NCBI GenBank assembly: GCA_018713405.1
Contig: DVOR01000243.1
Span: 1 to 5,055, forward strand
DNA length: 5,055 nt
Source: Candidatus Spyradenecus faecavium
Lineage (GTDB): Bacteria; Verrucomicrobiota; Kiritimatiellia; RFP12; DVOR01
Direction of reading: 5' to 3'
Shown here: in pieces, positions 1 to 4,675 of the stretch
How positions within the stretch are numbered: position 1 is the stretch's first letter
Layout of the letters: every line of letters starts with the position of its first letter
Translations under genes and position numbers: made by a program
The notes under the pieces: model-generated
The model's database searches: none
The model's input: the letters and a program-made list of their open reading frames with translations, nothing else
What the model was told of the DNA's origin: nothing

Positions 1-209
1 GCGGCCTGGAGATGTGCCAGAACTCCGCGCGCCTCTCCTGGACGGCCGAGGAGGTCGACGCCCGCCTCAAGGGCATCATGAACGCCATCCACGACAACGC
101 CTACGCCACCGCCGAGCGCTACGGCAAGAAGGGGGACTACCTCTTCGGCGCGAACGTGGCCGGCTTCGTCAAGGTCGCCGACGCGATGATCGCCCAGGGC
201 CACTGCTAA
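1..209 (+). CDS. gdhA: NADP-type glutamate dehydrogenase, C-terminal end (5' truncated by window edge)
   Basis: This is the last 68-69 residues of a family I (hexameric) glutamate dehydrogenase, which interconverts 2-oxoglutarate plus ammonia and L-glutamate in the cytoplasm. The reading frame begins at base 3 (Gly-Leu-Glu-Met) and ends with TAA at 207-209. Recognition rests on the conserved C-terminal block: GLEMCQNSARLSW, then an EEVDARL...IM..IH helix, a YGKKGDYLFGANVAGFVKV segment and the closing ADAMIAQG. These match the end of the E. coli GdhA family member almost position for position. The missing 5' part, about 380 residues, holds the catalytic Lys and the nucleotide-binding domain, so cofactor preference cannot be read here; NADP use is inferred from the family. 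The gene is convergent with the secreted-protein gene and shares its terminator hairpin. Confidence 0.95.
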   Translation, partial: GLEMCQNSARLSWTAEEVDARLKGIMNAIHDNAYATAERYGKKGDYLFGANVAGFVKVADAMIAQGHC

Positions 210-227
210 ACGGCACGGTGCCCCAAC

Positions 228-265
228 AAAAAGCCCCCGACCGATTGGCCGGGGGCTTTCTTGTG
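228..265. terminator. Bidirectional intrinsic terminator between convergent genes
   Basis: A hairpin pairs AAAGCCCCCG (230-239) with CGGGGGCTTT (250-259), followed inward by one A/C mismatch, two more C-G pairs and a GATT loop at 243-246. Read rightward it is followed by TTTC TTG, serving gdhA, whose stop lies about 20 bases upstream. Read leftward the stem runs into CTTTTTGTTG, a better U-tract, serving the gene at 275-1690, whose stop is 15 bases away. One element therefore plausibly ends both transcripts. Confidence 0.88.
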
Positions 266-274
266 CCTGCGCGG

Positions 275-1690
275 TCACTCCTCGTCCTCGCCCACGCGAA
301 CGGAGAGGGCGCCCGTGACGTTGTCCAGCGGGACGAGGAACCACCGGGTGGCGGCGCCGCTTGGGGCGGAGAGCCCACGCTCGGCGATCGCTTCCTCGGT
401 GAGCGGCTTGACGTCAAGCGGCGTGTCGTTGGCGACGAGGACGGGCTCAACCCAGAAATCGGGGGCATCCGTCGTTGCGCCGGAGGTCAGCGTGACCTCG
501 ACCAAGACGCTCTCGCCGCCATCGACAACGGTCAGCCGGGAAATGCCGAAGGCGTAATCCACACGCAGGTCAACGACGCTCGCGTCATCCTTCCGCTCCT
601 CGACCTTCGCGACCCCGGAGAAACACCGCAACGCCTCAGCGGCCTCCTCCACGGTGTGCGGCCCAGTGACCACCCCCGCTGTCTTCCCATCCGGGATAAG
701 GCCGGCCATCTCCGCGCTCATGTCCGCCGGCAACCCCCAGAAGTCGCTCGGCTCATAGGCCGGGTCCTTCCTCGTCAAGACATTCGTCTCCTCGCCATAC
801 ACGACCTCGTAGTCCGCCACCGGCATCCCATCCGCCCGCAGAAAGGTAAACGCCATCTTCTCTGGGAAGGCAGGCACCTCCACCTGCTCCGCATACGGCC
901 CCGACTCAATGAGCGTGAGACTGGAGGCCTTGACCTTCTCTTCATCAGCAGGCCAGAGCAATCTTGCCTCCACGTACTGGTCAAGCGGCAACGTCACGGA
1001 AACGGCGCGCTCGAAAGAAAGCGTACCCTGAGAGGTAAACGCGGGATCAAGGTATTCATCCGGGATTGGCTCACCTTCTCGACGTGTGTCCGCGAATGCC
1101 AAGGTCGAAGTTCGGTCGGCAAAGACAACAAGCGGACGACGCACAGCATGGTCTGCCTCGTAGCACAAACGTAAGGTTCGCCCAGCCGGGATGGTGATGC
1201 CCGTCGTCCGGAAGTAATGCCCCTCCCGATACGCCAACGGGGACGCTATCTCCAGGTCACACTCCATGGAAAACGAAGCCGGATTCCAGAAGAAAGATGA
1301 GTCCTCTTCTCCGTCATCCGGCCAATCCCCGGAGATGCGTATTACACCAGCATCCATCCCTTCCACATTTCGAAACACGACTGGAGAATATTGAAGGGTC
1401 TTAACTACGACATAAGCCGGATTGGACACGGGTGCACGCGTCTCAATGCACAATGTGGCGTGTTTGTAGCCCCCTCTATTTAGGATTAACGTTGCCCCCT
1501 CCGCCATTTGAAAACAGAAGAGCGAGCCGTCGACATCATGCTCTACAGGAGTGGCAATAAACTGGGAAAAGTTCTTTGATTGATTCCTTCGAACGGGATT
1601 CGTCAGGACAACCGCACTTGGTTCCTCTGCGACAAGTGGCAAGGAGAGCAGTACACCTAGAACAGACGTAAATACACGAATTCTGGACAT
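275..1690 (-). CDS. Secreted protein of unknown function with predicted signal peptide
   Basis: The 471-residue product starts with a Sec-type signal peptide: Arg3 and Arg5, a hydrophobic core around residues 6-17, Pro18, and a likely cleavage after Ala21 (LVA before EEP). The mature protein should be exported. I do not recognise a family. The body alternates short hydrophobic stretches with polar turns, as in beta-sandwich proteins, and has no further membrane helix. Residues about 345-466 look like a separate beta-rich C-terminal module (VDYAFGISRLTV, then VLVEVTLTSG, ending in WFLVPLDNVTGALSVRV). Five Cys are scattered (59, 81, 144, 176, 356), and no catalytic motif or surface-anchoring signal is evident. 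The ATG at 1690 is preceded by AGGAG with an 8-base gap, which supports this start. Base composition shifts from about 70-75% GC at the 3' end to about 50% near the 5' end. A same-strand terminator separates the gene from gyrB upstream, and no promoter of its own is visible. Confidence 0.8.
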   Translation of the reverse strand: MSRIRVFTSVLGVLLSLPLVAEEPSAVVLTNPVRRNQSKNFSQFIATPVEHDVDGSLFCFQMAEGATLILNRGGYKHATLCIETRAPVSNPAYVVVKTLQYSPVVFRNVEGMDAGVIRISGDWPDDGEEDSSFFWNPASFSMECDLEIASPLAYREGHYFRTTGITIPAGRTLRLCYEADHAVRRPLVVFADRTSTLAFADTRREGEPIPDEYLDPAFTSQGTLSFERAVSVTLPLDQYVEARLLWPADEEKVKASSLTLIESGPYAEQVEVPAFPEKMAFTFLRADGMPVADYEVVYGEETNVLTRKDPAYEPSDFWGLPADMSAEMAGLIPDGKTAGVVTGPHTVEEAAEALRCFSGVAKVEERKDDASVVDLRVDYAFGISRLTVVDGGESVLVEVTLTSGATTDAPDFWVEPVLVANDTPLDVKPLTEEAIAERGLSAPSGAATRWFLVPLDNVTGALSVRVGEDEE

Positions 1691-1698
1691 GGGAGGTT

Positions 1699-1712
1699 CT
1701 CCTGGGGAGGAG
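1699..1712 (-). promoter_or_regulatory. Ribosome binding site of the secreted-protein gene, within a small hairpin
   Basis: On the minus strand AGGAG (1699-1703) lies 8 bases before the ATG at 1690 and is the Shine-Dalgarno sequence. Directly 5' of it the sequence reads CTCCT CCCC AGGAG, so the Shine-Dalgarno bases can pair perfectly with CTCCT (1708-1712) across a CCCC loop. Such a 5-bp stem could damp ribosome access; that effect is inference. Confidence 0.6.
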
Positions 1713-1733
1713 GGGGGGAGGGGAGGGAAAAGG
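1704..1733. other. 30-base homopurine (homopyrimidine) tract, possible G-quadruplex
   Basis: The plus strand is purine-only from 1704 to 1733. It contains G-runs at 1704-1707, 1712-1718, 1720-1723 and 1725-1727 separated by loops of 1-4 bases, meeting the usual four-tract G-quadruplex pattern. The minus strand is the matching C/T tract that forms the leader of the secreted-protein gene, so the G-rich strand is the transcription template. Confidence 0.55.
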
Positions 1734-1757
1734 CCCCCGCGGTGGCGGGGGCCTTTG
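1728..1757 (-). terminator. Intrinsic terminator of gyrB
   Basis: A perfect 12-bp stem pairs 1729-1740 (AAAGGCCCCCGC) with 1745-1756 (GCGGGGGCCTTT) around a GGTG loop. It begins 7 bases after the gyrB stop. On the minus strand the stem ends in CCTTTT followed by a C/T-rich tract. It resembles the 230-259 terminator in design. It lies between gyrB and the next same-strand gene, so the latter should depend on read-through or on an unseen promoter. Confidence 0.85.
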
Positions 1758-1763
1758 TCAAGG

Positions 1764-4241
1764 TCAGAAGTCGAGGTTTTTGACGTTGAGGGCGTTGTCC
1801 TCGATGAACTTGCGTCTGGGCTCGACGTCCTCGCCCATAAGGAGGCGGAAGGTCTCGTCGGCGGCGACGGCGTCCTCGATCTTGACCTGGAGCATCCGGC
1901 GCGTGGCGGGGTTCATGGTGGTCTCGAAGAGCTGGTCGGCGTCCATCTCGCCGAGGCCTTTGTAGCGCTGGATCTCGACGCCGCGGCGGCTACGGGTGCG
2001 GACCTCGTCGATGAGCTGCTCGAGGCTGAGGATGGTGACGGGCGGGCGGTTGCCGTCGCGGAGCTCGCCGAGGGGCGTGCCGTCGCCGGCGTAGGAGGCG
2101 GGGCCGAAGCCGAGGCCGAGGTCGACGAGCTCGCGGAATTGGTCGCGCAGACGCTGGGAGCGGAAGACCTCCATCCACTGGAAGGCGTGGAGGCGCTTGG
2201 GGGTGTACTCGGAGACGCGGTAGAGCGAGAGGTCGACGGACTCGCCGAGGGCCTGCTCGGCCTCGGCACGGGCGGCCTCGAGCTGGGCGTCGTCGCGGGG
2301 AAAGAGGAAGCGGGCGTCGTCGCCGGAGCCGATGACGGCCATGTAGCGGGCGAAGGAGCCGTCGGCGGGGTCGTAGGTCTTGAGGTAGGCGGCGGTGTCG
2401 ACGCCGCGGGTGCGGATGGCGCGGAGGGTGGCCTCGATCTCGAGGGCGACGTCCAGGAAGCGCATGAACTGCTCGACGTAGATGACGGTGCCGTCGGGCT
2501 TGGCGAAGGAGAGGCTGTCGCAAGTGAGGAGGAGGCGACGCTCGAGGGCCTCGTCGTTGGCGACGTACTCCACCTTCTTGCCGCGCTTGATCTGGTAGAG
2601 CGGGGGCTGGGCGAGGTAGACGAAGCCGTGCTCGATGAGCTTGGGCATCTGCCGGAAGAAGAAGGTGAGGAGGAGGGTGCGGATGTGGGCGCCGTCGACG
2701 TCCGCATCGGTCATGATGATGATCTTGTGGTAGCGCACCTTGGAGAGGTCGAACTCGTCCGAGCCGAAGCCGCCGCCGATGGCGGTGATGAGGGAACGGA
2801 TCTCGTTGTTGTCGAGCATCTTGTCGATGCGGGCCTTCTCGACGTTGAGGACCTTGCCGCGGAGGGGGAGGATGGCCTGGACGCGGCGGTTGCGGCCGTC
2901 CTTGGCCGTGCCGCCTGCGGAGTCGCCCTCCACGAGGAAGAGCTCGCTCTCGGCGGGGTCGCGGCTGGAGCAGGCGGCCAGCTTGCCGGGCATGCCGAAG
3001 CCCTCGAGCGCGCCCTTCTTGCGGGTGGTCTCGCGGGCCTTGCGGGCGGCCTCGCGGGCCTGGCTGGCGAGGACGGCCTTCTCGATGATGGCGCGGGCGA
3101 CGGAGGGGTTCTCGGCGAAGAAGTCCGCGAGCTTGGCCGCGACGATGCTCTGCACCAGGCCGGCGACGTCGGAGCCGAGCTTGGTCTTGGTCTGTCCCTC
3201 GAACTGCGGCTGCGGGATCTTGACCGAGATGACGGCGGTGAGGCCCTCGCGGATGTCGTCGCCGGTGAGGACGGTGTCGGCCTTCTTGCCGAGCTTGTTG
3301 TCGGCGACGTACTTGTTGACGGTGGAGGTGAGGGCCGAGCGGAAGCCGGCCAGGTGGGTGCCGCCCTCGATGGTGTTGATGTTGTTGCAGTAGGTGCACT
3401 CGATGGTGGAGTAGACGTCGGTGTACTGCAGGGCCACCTCGACGGCGATGGGGCCGTACTTGTTCTCGCCCTGGCCGGTGATGTAGATGACGTCGTGGAG
3501 CGGGGTCTTGCTCTTGTTGATGTAGGCGACGAACTCGCGGATGCCGCCCTCGTAGTGGAAGGACTCCTGGTGGCGCTGCTCGCTCTGGTTGTCGGTGAGG
3601 GTGATGCGCACGCCGCCGTTGAGGAAGGCCAGCTCACGCAGGCGATGCGCCAGCGTCTCCCACTTGAAGCCGTCGCGGTACTGGAAGATCTGCGGGTCGG
3701 GCATGAAGGTGACGGAGGTGCCCGTGCTCTCGGTGTCGCCCACCTGGGTCACGGGGCCGCAGGGACGGCCGCGCTCGTAGCGCTGACGGTAGACGTGGCC
3801 GTCGCGCTTCACCTGCACCTCCATCCACTCCGAGAGCGCGTTCACGCAGCTCACGCCCACGCCGTGCAGGCCGCCGGAGACCTTGTAGCCGCTGCCGCCG
3901 AACTTGCCGCCGGCGTGGAGCACCGTCATCACCACCTCGAGGGTGGACTTGCGCATCTTGGGGTGCTCGGCCACGGGGATGCCGCGCCCGTTGTCCTCCA
4001 CGGTCAGGGAGCCATCCGCGTTGATGGTCACCTCGATGTGCGTGCAGAAGCCGGCCAACGCCTCGTCGATGGAGTTGTCCACCACCTCGTAGACCAAATG
4101 GTGGTAGCCGCGCTCGGCCGTGTCGCCGATGTACATCGCCGGGCGCACACGCACCGCCTCAAGCCCCTCCAACACCTCGATGGAGTCGGCGTCGTAATGC
4201 TGCCCCTGGGCGCCCTGCGCCTCGATCTCTTCTTCTGCCAT
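1764..4241 (-). CDS. gyrB: DNA gyrase subunit B
   Basis: GyrB is the ATPase and TOPRIM subunit of DNA gyrase, the GyrA2B2 enzyme that introduces negative supercoils. The 825-residue product has the full architecture. The GHKL ATPase domain shows Glu52 (general base) and Asn56 in YEVVDNSIDEALAG, Asp83 in VEDNGRGIP, and GGLHGVGV at 123-130. The transducer domain has Lys352 in QTKTKL. The TOPRIM domain has EGDSAGG at 438-444 and Asp512/Asp514/Asp516 in IMTDADVDG. QRYKGLGEM at 758-766 precedes the conserved C-terminal tail. Between about 563 and 735 it carries the long insertion seen in E. coli-type GyrB (804 residues) and absent from short forms of about 640. Arg146 and Thr175 match E. coli Arg136 and Thr165 of the aminocoumarin site; Arg461 stands at the E. 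coli Lys447 position. The ATG at 4241 is chosen because an AAAGG sequence lies 6 bases upstream and homology starts shortly after; the in-frame ATG at 4373 would lie upstream of the promoter. No gyrA, dnaA or recF is adjacent. ParE is the alternative, but the sequence follows GyrB. Confidence 0.97.
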   Translation of the reverse strand: MAEEEIEAQGAQGQHYDADSIEVLEGLEAVRVRPAMYIGDTAERGYHHLVYEVVDNSIDEALAGFCTHIEVTINADGSLTVEDNGRGIPVAEHPKMRKSTLEVVMTVLHAGGKFGGSGYKVSGGLHGVGVSCVNALSEWMEVQVKRDGHVYRQRYERGRPCGPVTQVGDTESTGTSVTFMPDPQIFQYRDGFKWETLAHRLRELAFLNGGVRITLTDNQSEQRHQESFHYEGGIREFVAYINKSKTPLHDVIYITGQGENKYGPIAVEVALQYTDVYSTIECTYCNNINTIEGGTHLAGFRSALTSTVNKYVADNKLGKKADTVLTGDDIREGLTAVISVKIPQPQFEGQTKTKLGSDVAGLVQSIVAAKLADFFAENPSVARAIIEKAVLASQAREAARKARETTRKKGALEGFGMPGKLAACSSRDPAESELFLVEGDSAGGTAKDGRNRRVQAILPLRGKVLNVEKARIDKMLDNNEIRSLITAIGGGFGSDEFDLSKVRYHKIIIMTDADVDGAHIRTLLLTFFFRQMPKLIEHGFVYLAQPPLYQIKRGKKVEYVANDEALERRLLLTCDSLSFAKPDGTVIYVEQFMRFLDVALEIEATLRAIRTRGVDTAAYLKTYDPADGSFARYMAVIGSGDDARFLFPRDDAQLEAARAEAEQALGESVDLSLYRVSEYTPKRLHAFQWMEVFRSQRLRDQFRELVDLGLGFGPASYAGDGTPLGELRDGNRPPVTILSLEQLIDEVRTRSRRGVEIQRYKGLGEMDADQLFETTMNPATRRMLQVKIEDAVAADETFRLLMGEDVEPRRKFIEDNALNVKNLDF

Positions 4242-4247
4242 GGGTGA

Positions 4248-4252
4248 CCTTT
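4248..4252 (-). promoter_or_regulatory. gyrB ribosome binding site
   Basis: AAAGG on the minus strand lies 6 bases before the ATG at 4241. It decides the start of gyrB against the longer open frame that reaches back to 4373. Confidence 0.7.
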
Positions 4253-4255
4253 CGT

Positions 4256-4269
4256 GGGCCTCACGGCCC
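4256..4269 (-). promoter_or_regulatory. GNRA-type tetraloop hairpin in the gyrB leader
   Basis: On the minus strand GGGCC-GTGA-GGCCC forms a 5-bp all-GC stem capped by GUGA, a GNRA tetraloop. The stem ends only 3 bases before the AAAGG Shine-Dalgarno sequence. It leaves the ribosome site free while structuring the mRNA 5' end, so an mRNA-stabilising or translation-tuning role is possible. The role is inference. Confidence 0.5.
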
Positions 4270-4287
4270 TTTGGAAATAACTGGCCT

Positions 4288-4299
4288 AGTATACCAAAA
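4288..4299 (-). promoter_or_regulatory. Predicted gyrB promoter (extended -10)
   Basis: The minus strand reads TTTTGGTATACT, an extended -10 (TGG directly before TATACT, with TATACT at 4293-4288). There is no good -35 at 16-18 bases: TTGTCT lies 21 bases away, which is too far, so the extended -10 probably carries the activity. Transcription would begin near 4281-4282, giving a leader of about 40 bases. The same 12 bases occur upstream of the divergent kinase-like gene, which strengthens the call. Confidence 0.7.
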
Positions 4300-4447
4300 T
4301 CCTCGTCCCCCCGCAGACAATCCGACAGGGAATCCCCTGCGCCCGGGAAAGGTTGGGCGGCACCGCGCATCACGGGGAGGGACAGAGGCCCTCAACGGCC
4401 CACGCTGACGCACGGGAGCCGCAAATCGCGCAGAGGGGTCGGAGGCG
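4300..4447. other. GC-rich intergenic stretch, no gene seen
   Basis: This part of the divergent intergenic region has no open frame with coding character or recognisable RNA. Only weak inverted repeats are visible, such as CAGGG-AATC-CCCTG at 4326-4339 just upstream of the gyrB promoter and GAGGG/CCCTC at 4377-4393. Their significance is doubtful. Confidence 0.5.
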
Positions 4448-4506
4448 AAACCCTAAGGGGTTTGACCCAAAACCCTAAGGGTTTCGAGGCAAACCCTTAA
4501 GGGTTT
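4448..4506. repeat. Three phased palindromes AAACCC-TNA-GGGTTT
   Basis: Three near-identical inverted repeats lie in tandem: AAACCCTAAGGGGTTT (4448-4463), AAACCCTAAGGGTTT (4470-4484) and AAACCCTTAAGGGTTT (4491-4506). Each has 6-bp arms AAACCC/GGGTTT around a 3-4 base centre. The gaps are both 6 bases (GACCCA and CGAGGC), and the three centres are 21.5 bp apart, or two helical turns, so all sites face the same side of the DNA. They sit in the middle of the region between two divergent promoters. A weaker inverted repeat, ATAAGGACTTAT, follows at 4516-4527. They could be operator sites for a dimeric regulator, a dispersed intergenic repeat, or small hairpins; the sequence alone does not decide. 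Confidence 0.8.
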
Positions 4507-4555
4507 CGGAAATGCATAAGGACTTATTGCGAATGTGCCGTGTGACGGCCCATTC

Positions 4556-4590
4556 GGGAAGTTGGGAAGTTTGGAGGCTTGGATGCTTGG
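4556..4590 (+). repeat. Degenerate short tandem repeat (GGGAAGTT-like units)
   Basis: Four related units of 8-9 bases follow each other: GGGAAGTT, GGGAAGTTT, GGAGGCTT and GGATGCTT, then a final GG. The units have drifted from one another. The stretch is non-coding, and I see no function. Confidence 0.55.
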
Positions 4591-4616
4591 CCCCACCGCC
4601 GCCCGTCCCATCTCCG

Positions 4617-4652
4617 GGACGCCGCAGGCGTCCGTCTCGCCCCGCAGGGGCG
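4617..4652. repeat. Two adjacent hairpins with GCA triloops upstream of the kinase-like gene
   Basis: GGACGCC-GCA-GGCGTCC (4617-4633) is a perfect 7-bp inverted repeat. CGCCCC-GCA-GGGGCG (4638-4652) is a perfect 6-bp inverted repeat. Both have the same GCA centre and are 4 bases apart. The second occupies the place where a -35 element of the following promoter would lie (about 4638-4643). They may be a pair of related intergenic repeats or protein-binding sites. A terminator role is unlikely because no T-run of useful length follows either one directly. Confidence 0.6.
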
Positions 4653-4654
4653 GG

Positions 4655-4666
4655 TTTTGGTATACT
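4655..4666 (+). promoter_or_regulatory. Predicted promoter of the kinase-like gene (extended -10)
   Basis: TTTTGGTATACT on the plus strand is identical to the core upstream of gyrB on the other strand, and the preceding GG[A/G] also agrees. TATACT at 4661-4666 with TGG before it is an extended -10. No -35-like hexamer is present, since that place holds a GC-rich hairpin. Initiation 6-10 bases downstream would fall at 4672-4676, at or just before the ATG. Confidence 0.68.
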
Positions 4667-4675
4667 GGTGCCGTT

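Noticed and set aside
14..1174. 386-codon plus-strand open frame overlapping gdhA and the secreted-protein gene
   Set aside because: It crosses the gdhA frame, a terminator and the opposite-strand gene; it is Arg/Pro-rich and has no recognisable domain or ribosome site.
1733..1761. Promoter with TTGACA at 1761-1756 (minus strand)
   Set aside because: At 17 bases spacing the -10 position is GGGGGC inside the terminator stem; no TATAAT-like sequence follows.
1689..4247. 852-codon open frame on the plus strand opposite gyrB
   Set aside because: It is the antisense shadow of gyrB: the product is an extremely Gly/Ala/Val/Asp/Glu/Leu-rich string with no domain, a product of GC-rich codon bias on the opposite strand.
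4242..4373. 44-residue N-terminal extension of GyrB from the ATG at 4373
   Set aside because: The extension would start upstream of the predicted promoter and leader, has no ribosome site and no similarity to GyrB; the ATG at 4241 has one and fits the family.
4448..4506. Telomere-like CCCTAAA sequence
   Set aside because: AAACCCT resembles the plant-type telomere unit, but here it is part of separated palindromes, not a head-to-tail array, and the surroundings are plainly bacterial.
4448..4527. CRISPR-like array of short repeats
   Set aside because: Repeat units are about 16 bases with 6-base spacers, much too short for CRISPR, and no cas gene is present.
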